A stretch of DNA of 64,000 nt from Aquipseudomonas alcaligenes (lineage in GTDB: Bacteria; Pseudomonadota; Gammaproteobacteria; Pseudomonadales; Pseudomonadaceae), in NCBI RefSeq assembly GCF_003205495.1, contig NZ_QJRX01000010.1, positions 62,001 to 126,000 on the forward strand. Direction: 5' to 3'. Every line of letters starts with the position of its first letter. Position 1 is the stretch's first letter. This document shows positions 24,585 to 33,289 of the stretch, in pieces. Position numbers and translations under genes: made by a program. The notes under the pieces are model-generated. The model ran no database searches, had not been told where the DNA came from, and worked only from the letters and a program-made list of their open reading frames with translations.

Positions 24585-25040
24585 TTGTTTCGTGGAGCTA
24601 ACGCCATCAGTCTCGACGCCAAAGGGCGACTCGCGATGCCGAGCCGGTATCGTGACGAGCTCGTTTCGCGTTGTGGCGGCCAGCTCATCGTCACCATCGA
24701 TGCCGTCGACCCCTGCCTGTGCGTCTATCCCCTGCCCGAGTGGGAGCTGATCGAGGCCAAGCTGCGCGACCTGCCGTCCCTGCGCGAAGAGACCCGCCGC
24801 CTGCAGCGCCTGCTGATCGGCAACGCCGTGGACATCGAGCTGGATGGCAGCGGCCGCTTCCTGGTGCCGCCGCGTCTGCGCGCCCATGCCGGCCTGGACA
24901 AGCACGCGATGCTGGTAGGCCAGCTGAACAAATTCCAACTGTGGAACGAGGACGCCTGGAACGCGTTGGCCGATGCCGACCTGGCTGCCATCAAACAACC
25001 CGGCGCCCTGCCGGACGACCTGCGCGACCTGATCCTGTGA
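24585..25040 (+). CDS. mraZ: Transcriptional regulator MraZ
   Basis: A 151-residue protein of two AbrB-like swapped-hairpin domains; both copies show the conserved D.KGR...P..(Y/R)R pattern (SLDAKGRLAMPSRYRDEL and ELDGSGRFLVPPRLRAHAGL). MraZ forms ring-shaped oligomers and represses the dcw promoter; its partner is RsmH. The start codon is a TTG at 24585, the only start that keeps the conserved MFRGANAISLDAKGR N-terminus; GGGGAAG lies upstream. rsmH begins 2 nt after the stop. Confidence 0.95.
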   Translation: MFRGANAISLDAKGRLAMPSRYRDELVSRCGGQLIVTIDAVDPCLCVYPLPEWELIEAKLRDLPSLREETRRLQRLLIGNAVDIELDGSGRFLVPPRLRAHAGLDKHAMLVGQLNKFQLWNEDAWNALADADLAAIKQPGALPDDLRDLIL

Positions 25041-25042
25041 CC

Positions 25043-25984
25043 ATGACCAGCAGCTTCCGCCACATCACCGTGCTACTCGACGAGGCCGTCGAGGCCCTCG
25101 CCGTGCGCGCTGATGGCTGCTACCTGGACGGTACCTTCGGGAGGGGCGGGCACAGCCGGCTGATCCTTGAAAGGCTCGGGCCAGAGGGGCGTCTGCTCGG
25201 GTTCGACAAGGACCCACTGGCGATCGCAAGCGGAAATGCACTGGCGGCCGAAGACGGCCGCTTCGTCGTTGTACAGCGCAGCTTCGCCGAGCTGGGCGAG
25301 GAGCTTGCCGCGCGCGGCCTGGTCGGTAAGGTCGACGGCCTGCTGCTCGACCTCGGCGTGTCCTCGCCGCAGCTGGACGATGCCGAGCGCGGCTTCAGCT
25401 TCCTCAACGACGGCCCGCTGGACATGCGCATGAACCCGGAGGTCGGTGTCAGCGCCGCCCAGTTCATCGCCACGGCGGACGAGGACGAGATCGCCCGGGT
25501 ATTCAAGGAGTATGGCGAGGAGCGCTTCGCCAAGCGCATGGCGCGTGCCGTGGTACAGCGCCGCACGGTGAAGCCGTTCGAGCGCACCGCCGATCTGGCC
25601 CAGGTGCTGACCGACGCCAACCCGGCCTGGGAAAAAGGCAAGAATCCGGCGACCCGCGCCTTCCAGGGGCTGCGTATCCACGTCAACAACGAGCTGGGCG
25701 ATCTCGAACGTGGCCTGGATGCCGCGCTGGAGGGCCTGGCGGTCGGCGGCCGGCTGGTGGTGATCAGCTTCCATTCGCTGGAAGATCGCATCGTCAAACA
25801 GTTCATGAAGCGCCAGGCCAAGGGCGAGGCGGACAAGCTGCCGCGCGACCTGCCGATCATTCCCAAGGCGTTCGAGCCGCGCCTCAAGTTGCTGGGCAAG
25901 CCGATTTACGCCGGTGAGGCCGAGGTCAAGGCCAACCCGCGCTCGCGCAGCGCGGTGATGCGCGTGGCGGAGAAGCTGCGATGA
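25043..25984 (+). CDS. rsmH: 16S rRNA (cytosine-N4)-methyltransferase RsmH
   Basis: A 313-residue SAM-dependent enzyme (formerly MraW) that N4-methylates C1402 of 16S rRNA, the same nucleotide modified by RsmI about 1.2 kb upstream. The start HITVLLDEAVEAL, the SAM loop LDGTFGRGGHSRLIL, LLLDLGVSSPQLDDAERGFSF and HSLEDRIVKQF are diagnostic. An in-frame GTG at 25037 overlapping the mraZ stop is an alternative start. The 3' end overlaps ftsL by 4 nt (ATGA). Confidence 0.97.
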   Translation: MTSSFRHITVLLDEAVEALAVRADGCYLDGTFGRGGHSRLILERLGPEGRLLGFDKDPLAIASGNALAAEDGRFVVVQRSFAELGEELAARGLVGKVDGLLLDLGVSSPQLDDAERGFSFLNDGPLDMRMNPEVGVSAAQFIATADEDEIARVFKEYGEERFAKRMARAVVQRRTVKPFERTADLAQVLTDANPAWEKGKNPATRAFQGLRIHVNNELGDLERGLDAALEGLAVGGRLVVISFHSLEDRIVKQFMKRQAKGEADKLPRDLPIIPKAFEPRLKLLGKPIYAGEAEVKANPRSRSAVMRVAEKLR

Positions 25985-26274
25985 GCCGCCTGTACGCCAA
26001 GCCCCTGCCGCCCGGCAGCTTGCTGCTGGCCGTGCTGTTCGGCGCCGTGCTGCTGTCGGCCATCGCCGTGGCCTACAGCGCGCACTGGAATCGCCAGCTG
26101 CTCAATGCCCTCTACGCCGAGCTCAGCGTGCGCGACAAGGTGCAGGCTGAGTGGGGACGCCTGGTGCTGGAGCAGAGCACCTGGACCGCGCACAACCGCA
26201 TCGAGGCCCTGGCCGCCGGTCAGTTGAAGATGCGCATTCCCGAACCGACCGAAGTGCAGATGGTGGCACCATGA
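25981..26274 (+). CDS. ftsL: Cell division protein FtsL
   Basis: A 97-residue bitopic protein with a short cytoplasmic start, one membrane helix (about residues 13-33, SLLLAVLFGAVLLSAIAVAYS) and a periplasmic coiled coil (about 40-85). It forms the FtsQ-FtsL-FtsB complex that activates FtsW/FtsI. Primary sequence is poorly conserved in the family; size, topology and place between rsmH and ftsI make the call. It overlaps both neighbours by 4 nt. Confidence 0.95.
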   Translation: MSRLYAKPLPPGSLLLAVLFGAVLLSAIAVAYSAHWNRQLLNALYAELSVRDKVQAEWGRLVLEQSTWTAHNRIEALAAGQLKMRIPEPTEVQMVAP

Positions 26275-28022
26275 TCGGTCTCGAAGGCGCACTCTACCCC
26301 TGGCGCTTCCGCCTGGTGCTGGCCCTGCTGGCGCTGATGGTCGGAGCCATCGCCTGGCGCATCGTCGACCTGCATGTCTTCGACCACGATTTCCTCCAGG
26401 CCCATGGCGATGCGCGCAGCGTGCGGCACATCCCGATCCCGGCGCACCGCGGCCTGATCACCGACCGCAATGGCGAGCCACTGGCCGTCAGTACCCCGGT
26501 GACCACCCTGTGGGCCAACGGCAAGGAGCTGTACAAGGCCCAGGCGCAGTGGGGCGAGCTGGCGGCCGCCCTGGGCCAGGAACCGAAGTCCTTCGCCCAG
26601 CGCCTGAGCCAGGCCCGCGAGCGCGAGTTCATGTACCTGGTGCGTGGCCTGACGCCCGAGCAGGGCCAGCGCATCCTCGACCTCAAGGTGCCGGGCGTAT
26701 ACGGCCTGGAGGAGTTTCGCCGCTTCTACCCGGCCGGAGAAGTCACTGCTCATGTGGTCGGCTTCACCGACATCGACGACCGCGGTCGCGAGGGCGTAGA
26801 GCTGGCCTTCGAGGAATGGCTTGCTGGTATCCCGGGCAAGCGTCAGGTGCTCAAGGATCGCCGTGGCCGCCTGATCAAGGACGTGCAGGTGGCGCAGAAT
26901 GCCAAGGCCGGCAAGGCCCTGGCCCTGTCCATCGACCTGCGCCTGCAGTACCTGGCTCACCGCGAGCTGCGCAACGCGCTGATCGAGCAGGGCGCCAAGG
27001 CCGGCAGCCTGGTGATGATCGATGTCAAGACCGGCGAGGTTCTCGCCATGGTCAACCAGCCCTCCTACAACCCGAACAACCGCCGCAACCTGCAGCCGGC
27101 TGCGATGCGCAACCGCGCCATGATCGACGTGTTCGAGCCGGGCTCCACCGTCAAGCCGATCTCCATGGCGGCAGCCCTGCAGACCGGGCGCTGGAAGCCG
27201 GAGGACAAGGTCGAGGTCTGGCCGGGTTCGCTGCAGATCGGTCGCTACACCATCAAGGACGTGTCCAAGACCCAGGGCCCGATCCTCGACCTGACCGGTA
27301 TCCTGATCAACTCGTCCAACGTCGGTATGAGCAAGATCGCCTTCGATATCGGTGGCGAGACCATTCACGACATGATGGCCAAGGTCGGCTTCGGCCAGGA
27401 CACCGGGCTGGGCTTCCCCGGTGAGCGCGTCGGCGAGCTGCCGAACCACCGCGAGTGGCGCAAGGCCGAGACGGCCACCCTGTCCTATGGCTACGGCGTT
27501 TCGGTGACCGCCATCCAGCTGGCCCATGCCTACGCCACCCTGGCCAACAACGGCCAGGTGCTGCCGCTGTCCATGACCCGTGTCGACCGCCAGCCGGTGG
27601 GGGCCCAGGTTGTTCCGCCAGAGGTGGCCAAGAGCCTGCAGGTCATGCTGCAGCAGGTGGTCGAGGCGCCGCGTGGCGTGTTTCGCGCCCAGGTGCCGGG
27701 TTACCACGTGTCCGGCAAGAGCGGCACGGCGCGCAAGGCCAGCGTTGGCAGCAAGGGTTATACCGAAAACGCCTATCGCTCGATGTTCGCCGGCTTCGCG
27801 CCGAGCACCAACCCGCGTATCGCCATGATGGTAGTGATCGACGAACCTAGCAAAGGCGGCTACTACGGCGGTCTGGTCTCGGCACCGGTGTTCAGCAAGG
27901 TGATGGCCGGTTCCCTGCGCCTGATGAACATCACCCCAGACAATCTGCCGCCGCCGGTCGATCCGGCCACGGCACAGCCGCAGACCGCCGCTGCGGCCGC
28001 GAATCCAGGAGGGCGAATCTGA
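26271..28022 (+). CDS. ftsI: Septal peptidoglycan transpeptidase FtsI (PBP3)
   Basis: A 583-residue class B penicillin-binding protein: membrane anchor (about 12-32), pedestal domain, and C-terminal transpeptidase with the active-site serine S292 in GSTVKP, the SSN motif (LINSSNVGMSKIA) and KSGT (VSGKSGTARKAS). It cross-links septal peptidoglycan together with FtsW and is the target of several beta-lactams. ATG at 26271 overlaps the ftsL stop; the stop overlaps murE by 1 nt. A Pro/Ala-rich tail ends the protein. Confidence 0.97.
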   Translation: MIGLEGALYPWRFRLVLALLALMVGAIAWRIVDLHVFDHDFLQAHGDARSVRHIPIPAHRGLITDRNGEPLAVSTPVTTLWANGKELYKAQAQWGELAAALGQEPKSFAQRLSQAREREFMYLVRGLTPEQGQRILDLKVPGVYGLEEFRRFYPAGEVTAHVVGFTDIDDRGREGVELAFEEWLAGIPGKRQVLKDRRGRLIKDVQVAQNAKAGKALALSIDLRLQYLAHRELRNALIEQGAKAGSLVMIDVKTGEVLAMVNQPSYNPNNRRNLQPAAMRNRAMIDVFEPGSTVKPISMAAALQTGRWKPEDKVEVWPGSLQIGRYTIKDVSKTQGPILDLTGILINSSNVGMSKIAFDIGGETIHDMMAKVGFGQDTGLGFPGERVGELPNHREWRKAETATLSYGYGVSVTAIQLAHAYATLANNGQVLPLSMTRVDRQPVGAQVVPPEVAKSLQVMLQQVVEAPRGVFRAQVPGYHVSGKSGTARKASVGSKGYTENAYRSMFAGFAPSTNPRIAMMVVIDEPSKGGYYGGLVSAPVFSKVMAGSLRLMNITPDNLPPPVDPATAQPQTAAAAANPGGRI

Positions 28023-29485
28023 TGCCCATGCCCCTCAACCAATTGTTGCCGCAGGCGCAGAGCGCCACGCTGATCCGCGAGTTGACCCTGGACAGCCGCA
28101 AGGTGCGCCCGGGCGATCTGTTCCTTGCCGTGCCGGGCCTGGCCCAGGACGGCCGTACTCATATCGCCGATGCCATCGCCCGCGGCGCCGCCGCCGTGGC
28201 CTATGAAGCCGAGGGCGCCGCCGCCATGACCGCGCACAGCGCCGAGCTGGTGGCGATCAGGGGCCTGGCCGGCCAGCTGTCGGCCATTGCCGGGCGCTTC
28301 TACGGCGAGCCGAGCCGCGGCCTGCGTCTGATCGGCGTCACCGGCACCAACGGCAAGACCAGCGTCAGCCAGCTGCTGGCCCAGGCCCTGGACCTTCTCG
28401 GCGAGCGCTGCGGCATCGTCGGCACCCTCGGCACCGGCTTCTACGACGCCCTGCAGAGCGGCCGCCACACCACTCCGGACCCGGTCGCCGTGCAGGCCAC
28501 CCTGGCCGACCTCAAGCAGGCCGGCGCCCGCGCCGTGGCCATGGAAGTGTCCTCCCATGGCCTGGACCAGGGGCGCGTGGCCGCGCTGGACTTCGACGTG
28601 GCGGTGTACACCAACCTGTCGCGCGACCACCTGGACTACCACGGCAGCATGGAAGCCTACGGCGCCGCCAAGGCCAAGCTGTTCGCCTGGCCAGACCTGA
28701 AGTGCCGGGTGATCAACCTGGACGACGATTTCGGGCGCCAGCTGGCCAGCGAAGAGCGCGAGTCGCGCCTGATCGGCTACAGCCTGAGCGACGCCGACGC
28801 CTACCTGTACTGCCGCGAGGCCAGCTTCGACGACCACGGCGTTCGTGCGCGTCTGGTCACCCCGCAGGGCGAGGGTCACCTGCGCAGCCCGCTGCTCGGC
28901 CGTTTCAACCTGAGCAACCTGCTGGCCGTGGTCGGCGCACTGCTCGGCCTGGATTACCCGCTGGACGAGATTCTGCGCGTGCTGCCGCAGCTGCAGGGGC
29001 CAGTCGGGCGCATGCAGCGCTTCGGTGGCCAGAACCAGCCGCTGGTGGTGGTCGACTATGCGCACACCCCTGATGCTCTGGAAAAGGTGCTGGAGGCCCT
29101 GCGCCCGCATGTCACCGGTCGCCTGCTGTGCCTGTTCGGCTGTGGCGGCGATCGCGACCGTGGCAAGCGCCCGCTGATGGCCGCCGTGGCCGAGCGCCTG
29201 GCCGATGCCGTGCTGGTCACCGATGACAACCCGCGTACGGAAGACCCGGCGCAGATCCTGGCCGATATCAGTGCCGGCTTCACCAAGCCCGAAGTCGTCG
29301 AGTTCGTCCATGGCCGGGGCGAGGCGATTGCCCGTCTGATCGCTGCTGCCCGGGTCGGCGATGTGGTGCTGCTGGCCGGCAAGGGGCATGAGGATTACCA
29401 GGAGATCGCCGGCGTGCGCCATGCCTTCTCCGACCTGATTGAGACCGCCAAGGCCCTGCAGGCCTGGGAGGTCGCCCATGCTTAA
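28022..29485 (+). CDS. murE: UDP-MurNAc-L-Ala-D-Glu:meso-diaminopimelate ligase
   Basis: A 487-residue Mur ligase that adds meso-diaminopimelate to the peptidoglycan stem. P-loop GVTGTNGKTSVSQLLAQAL near residue 108, KSP-type central region (MEVSSHGLDQGRV, NLSRDHLDYHG) and the DNPR motif (DDNPRTEDP) near 402, which selects diaminopimelate over lysine, are all present. It starts on the last base of the ftsI stop and overlaps murF by 8 nt. Confidence 0.97.
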   Translation: MPMPLNQLLPQAQSATLIRELTLDSRKVRPGDLFLAVPGLAQDGRTHIADAIARGAAAVAYEAEGAAAMTAHSAELVAIRGLAGQLSAIAGRFYGEPSRGLRLIGVTGTNGKTSVSQLLAQALDLLGERCGIVGTLGTGFYDALQSGRHTTPDPVAVQATLADLKQAGARAVAMEVSSHGLDQGRVAALDFDVAVYTNLSRDHLDYHGSMEAYGAAKAKLFAWPDLKCRVINLDDDFGRQLASEERESRLIGYSLSDADAYLYCREASFDDHGVRARLVTPQGEGHLRSPLLGRFNLSNLLAVVGALLGLDYPLDEILRVLPQLQGPVGRMQRFGGQNQPLVVVDYAHTPDALEKVLEALRPHVTGRLLCLFGCGGDRDRGKRPLMAAVAERLADAVLVTDDNPRTEDPAQILADISAGFTKPEVVEFVHGRGEAIARLIAAARVGDVVLLAGKGHEDYQEIAGVRHAFSDLIETAKALQAWEVAHA

Positions 29486-30851
29486 GCCGCTGCTGCTGAG
29501 CGAAGTGGCCCAGGCCCTGAGCGCCCGTGTGGTGGGCGCCGATGTGGCGTTTAACGCCGTGTCCACCGACAGCCGCAAGATCGAGGCCGGCCAGCTGTTC
29601 ATCGCCCTGGTCGGGCCGAATTTCGATGGTCACAACTACCTGGTCGATGTCGCCGCCAAGGGCGCCGTCGCCGCCCTGGTGCAGCGCGAAGTGGCCAATG
29701 CGCCGCTGCCGCAGCTGGTGGTCGGCGATACCCGCATCGCCCTGGGCCAGCTCGGTGCGCTGAATCGCGCCGCCTTCGCCAAGCCGCTGGCCGCCGTCAC
29801 CGGCTCCAGCGGCAAGACCACGGTCAAGGAGATGCTCGCCAGCATCCTGCGCGCCGGCCTGAACGGTCCGGTGCTGGCCACCCGCGGCAACCTGAACAAC
29901 GACCTCGGTGCGCCGCTGACCCTGCTGGAACTGGCGTCCGAGCATGTCGGCGCGGTGATCGAACTGGGCGCCAACCATGTCGGCGAGATCGCCTACACGG
30001 TCGGCCTGACCCGCCCGGACGTGGCCATCATCACCAATGCCGGGCTGGCCCATGTCGGCGAGTTCGGCGGGCCGGAGAAGATCGTCCAGGCCAAGGGCGA
30101 GATCCTCGAAGGCCTGGGTGAGCAGGGCATTGCCGTGCTCAACCGCGACGACAAGGCCTTCGCCACCTGGCAGGCGCGCAACGGCAGCCGCCGGGTGCTG
30201 AGCTTCGCTCTGCTGGATCAGACGGCCGATGTACATGCCGCAGAACTCTGGCGCGATGCCCGTGGCTGCGTGGGCTTCGCCCTGGCGGGCGTGGCCGGAC
30301 AGGCACGCATCCAGCTCAACCTGCTCGGCGAGCACAGCGTGGCCAATGCCCTGGCTGCCGCCGCCGCCGCGCATGCCCTCGGCGTGCCGCTGGTCGGGAT
30401 CAAGGCTGGGCTGGAAAGCCTGCAGCCGGTCAAAGGCCGCGCCGTAGCGGCGCTGGCGACGAACGGCGTGCGGGTTATCGACGACAGCTACAACGCCAAC
30501 CCGCTGTCCATGTGCGCGGCAGTGGATATACTCGCCGCCTTCTCCGGTCGCACCGTCCTGGTGCTGGGAGACATGGGCGAGTTGGGCGAATGGGCCGAGC
30601 AGGGCCATCGCGACGTCGGCGCCCATGCCGCCGGCAAGGTCGATGCGCTCTATGCCGTGGGCCCGCTGATGGCGCATGCCGTTGCGGCTTTCGGTGCCAG
30701 TGGCCGTCATTTCGCCGATCAAGCCAGCCTGATCGACGCGCTTCGCGCCGAATCGGGCGACACCACCATTCTAATTAAAGGCTCGCGCAGCGCAGCGATG
30801 GACAAGGTCGTCGATGCGTTGCTGGATCGGGCATCGGGGGAGGCTCACTAA
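29478..30851 (+). CDS. murF: UDP-MurNAc-tripeptide:D-Ala-D-Ala ligase
   Basis: A 457-residue Mur ligase that completes the UDP-MurNAc-pentapeptide. P-loop AVTGSSGKTTVKEMLASIL near 107, NLNNDLGAPLTLL near 139, ELGANHVGEI near 160 and DDSYNANPLSM near 335 are typical MurF motifs. The ATG at 29478 overlaps the end of murE; mraY starts 2 nt after the stop. Confidence 0.97.
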   Translation: MLKPLLLSEVAQALSARVVGADVAFNAVSTDSRKIEAGQLFIALVGPNFDGHNYLVDVAAKGAVAALVQREVANAPLPQLVVGDTRIALGQLGALNRAAFAKPLAAVTGSSGKTTVKEMLASILRAGLNGPVLATRGNLNNDLGAPLTLLELASEHVGAVIELGANHVGEIAYTVGLTRPDVAIITNAGLAHVGEFGGPEKIVQAKGEILEGLGEQGIAVLNRDDKAFATWQARNGSRRVLSFALLDQTADVHAAELWRDARGCVGFALAGVAGQARIQLNLLGEHSVANALAAAAAAHALGVPLVGIKAGLESLQPVKGRAVAALATNGVRVIDDSYNANPLSMCAAVDILAAFSGRTVLVLGDMGELGEWAEQGHRDVGAHAAGKVDALYAVGPLMAHAVAAFGASGRHFADQASLIDALRAESGDTTILIKGSRSAAMDKVVDALLDRASGEAH

Positions 30852-30853
30852 TC

Positions 30854-31936
30854 ATGCTGCTGCTGCTGGCGGAGTACCTGCAAAAGTTCCACACCGGCTT
30901 CGGGGTCTTCCAGTACCTGACCCTGCGCGGCATCCTCGGCGTGCTTACCGCCCTGGCCCTGTCGCTGTGGCTCGGTCCGTGGATGATCCGTACCCTGCAG
31001 ATCCGTCAGATCGGCCAGGCCGTGCGCAACGACGGCCCGCAGTCGCACCTGTCGAAGAAGGGCACGCCGACCATGGGTGGCGCGCTGATTCTCACCGCCA
31101 TCGCCGTCAGCACCCTGCTCTGGGCCGACCTGAGCAACCGCTACGTGTGGACCGTGCTGGCCGTGACCCTGCTGTTCGGCGCCATCGGCTGGGTCGACGA
31201 CTACCGCAAGGTGATCGAGAAGAATTCGCGCGGCCTGCCGAGCCGCTGGAAGTATTTCTGGCAGTCGGTGTTCGGCCTGGCCGCCGCCGTCTTCCTCTAC
31301 ATGACCGCGCAGAGCCCGGTGGAAACCACCCTGATCGTGCCGGTGCTGAAGGACGTGGCGATTCCGCTGGGCGTCGGTTTCGTGGTGCTGACCTACTTCG
31401 TCATCGTCGGGACCAGCAACGCGGTGAACCTGACCGACGGCCTCGACGGCCTGGCCATCCTGCCAACCGTGATGGTGGCCGGCGCGCTGGCGATCTTCTG
31501 CTACCTGTCGGGCAACATCAAATTCGCCGAGTACCTGCTGATTCCCTACGTGCCGGGCGCCGGTGAGCTGATCGTGTTCTGCGCCGCGCTGGTCGGCGCC
31601 GGCCTCGGCTTCCTCTGGTTCAACACCTACCCGGCCCAGGTCTTCATGGGCGACGTCGGTGCGCTGGCGCTGGGCGCCGCGCTGGGCACCATCGCCGTGA
31701 TCGTCCGCCAGGAAATCGTGCTGTTCATCATGGGCGGCGTGTTCGTCATGGAAACCCTGTCGGTGATGATTCAGGTCGCCAGCTTCAAGCTGACCGGCAA
31801 GCGCGTGTTCCGCATGGCGCCGATCCACCACCACTTCGAACTCAAAGGCTGGCCGGAGCCGCGCGTGATCGTGCGCTTCTGGATCATCACCGTGATCCTG
31901 GTGCTGGTCGGCCTGGCCACCCTGAAGCTGAGGTAA
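30854..31936 (+). CDS. mraY: Phospho-MurNAc-pentapeptide translocase MraY
   Basis: A 360-residue polytopic membrane enzyme with about ten helices. It transfers phospho-MurNAc-pentapeptide to undecaprenyl phosphate, giving lipid I. Catalytic signatures visible are GWVDDYRKV (the DD region), NLTDGLDGLAI and HHHFELKGWPEPRVI near the C-terminus. Length equals that of other Pseudomonas MraY proteins. Tightly packed between murF and murD. Confidence 0.98.
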   Translation: MLLLLAEYLQKFHTGFGVFQYLTLRGILGVLTALALSLWLGPWMIRTLQIRQIGQAVRNDGPQSHLSKKGTPTMGGALILTAIAVSTLLWADLSNRYVWTVLAVTLLFGAIGWVDDYRKVIEKNSRGLPSRWKYFWQSVFGLAAAVFLYMTAQSPVETTLIVPVLKDVAIPLGVGFVVLTYFVIVGTSNAVNLTDGLDGLAILPTVMVAGALAIFCYLSGNIKFAEYLLIPYVPGAGELIVFCAALVGAGLGFLWFNTYPAQVFMGDVGALALGAALGTIAVIVRQEIVLFIMGGVFVMETLSVMIQVASFKLTGKRVFRMAPIHHHFELKGWPEPRVIVRFWIITVILVLVGLATLKLR

Positions 31937-31942
31937 CAGAGA

Positions 31943-33289
31943 GTGTCGCTGATCGCTTCCGACCAGTTCCGCATCGTTGTCGGCCTCGGCAAGAGCGGCA
32001 TGTCCCTGGTGCGCTTCCTCGCGCAGCAGGGCGTGCGCTTCGCCGTGGCCGACACCCGTGCGAACCCGCCGGAGCTGGCGACCCTGCAGCGCGACTATCC
32101 CGAAGTGGAAGTACGCTGCGGAGAGCTGGATGTCGACTTCCTCTGCCGCGCCTCGGAGCTCTACGTGAGCCCCGGCCTGGCCCTGGCCACCCCGGCGCTG
32201 CGCGAGGCGGCCGCCCGCGGGGTGAAGATGTCCGGCGATATCGACCTGTTTACCCGTTATGCCAAGGCGCCGATCGTCGCCATTACCGGTTCCAACGCCA
32301 AGAGCACCGTTACCACCCTGGTCGGCGAGATGGCGGCGGCGGCCGGCAGGAAGGTCGCCGTCGGCGGCAATATCGGTACCCCGGCGCTGGACCTGCTCAG
32401 CGACGAGGTCGAGCTGTACGTGCTGGAGCTGTCCAGCTTCCAGCTGGAGACCACCGAGCGCCTCAATGCCGAAGTGGCCACCTGCCTGAACCTGTCCGAA
32501 GACCATATGGACCGCTACGGCGGCATGGCCCAGTACCACCTGGCCAAGCACCGCATCTTCCGCGGAGCCCGCCAGGTGGTGGTCAATCGCGACGACGCCC
32601 TGTCGCGCCCGCTGATCGCCGACCAGGTGCCTTGCTGGACCTTCGGTCTGGGCAAGCCGGACTTCAAGGCATTCGGTCTGGTCGAGGAGGGCGGCGAGAA
32701 GCAGCTGGCCTTCCAATTCGAGACCCTGATGCCCACCGCCGAGCTGAAGATCCGCGGCGCGCACAACCAGTCCAACGCCCTGGCGGCCCTGGCCCTGGGG
32801 CATGCCGTCGGCCTGCCGTTCGCCGCTATGCTCGACACCCTGCGCCGCTTCGCCGGCCTGCCGCATCGCTGCCAGTGGGTGCGCGAGCTGCGCGGCGTGG
32901 GCTACTACGACGATTCCAAGGCCACCAACGTTGGTGCCGCCCTGGCCGCCATCGAGGGCCTGGGTGCCGATATCGCCGGCAAGCTGGTGCTGATCGCCGG
33001 TGGCGACGGCAAGGGCGCCGACTTCTCCGCCCTCAAGGCCCCGGTGGCCCGCTTCTGCCGCGCCGTGGTGCTGCTCGGTCGCGATGCCGAGCTGCTCGCC
33101 GCCGCCCTGAGTGACGCCGCGCCGCTGCTGCGGGTGAAGACCCTGGACGAGGCCGTGCAGCGCTGTGCCGAGCTGGCCCAGAGCGGCGATGCCGTGCTGC
33201 TGTCGCCGGCCTGCGCCAGCCTGGACATGTTCAAGAACTTCGAAGAACGCGGGCGCCTGTTCGCCCAGGCGGCGGAGGCCCTGCAATGA
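31943..33289 (+). CDS. murD: UDP-MurNAc-L-alanine:D-glutamate ligase
   Basis: A 448-residue Mur ligase adding D-glutamate. It starts with GTG at 31943. The N-terminal Rossmann-like GLGKSGMSLVRFL binds the UDP substrate. The ATP loop reads ITGSNAKSTVTTLVGEM, with Ala where the usual Mur P-loop has Gly (SNGKST). LELSSFQLE, NLSEDHMDRYGG and YYDDSKATN follow the family. The Ala may be a pseudomonad feature. It overlaps ftsW by 4 nt. Confidence 0.97.
   Translation: MSLIASDQFRIVVGLGKSGMSLVRFLAQQGVRFAVADTRANPPELATLQRDYPEVEVRCGELDVDFLCRASELYVSPGLALATPALREAAARGVKMSGDIDLFTRYAKAPIVAITGSNAKSTVTTLVGEMAAAAGRKVAVGGNIGTPALDLLSDEVELYVLELSSFQLETTERLNAEVATCLNLSEDHMDRYGGMAQYHLAKHRIFRGARQVVVNRDDALSRPLIADQVPCWTFGLGKPDFKAFGLVEEGGEKQLAFQFETLMPTAELKIRGAHNQSNALAALALGHAVGLPFAAMLDTLRRFAGLPHRCQWVRELRGVGYYDDSKATNVGAALAAIEGLGADIAGKLVLIAGGDGKGADFSALKAPVARFCRAVVLLGRDAELLAAALSDAAPLLRVKTLDEAVQRCAELAQSGDAVLLSPACASLDMFKNFEERGRLFAQAAEALQ

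Noticed and set aside
26220..27707. Long minus-strand open frame opposite ftsI
   Set aside because: Antisense shadow of ftsI with no domain and no ribosome site.
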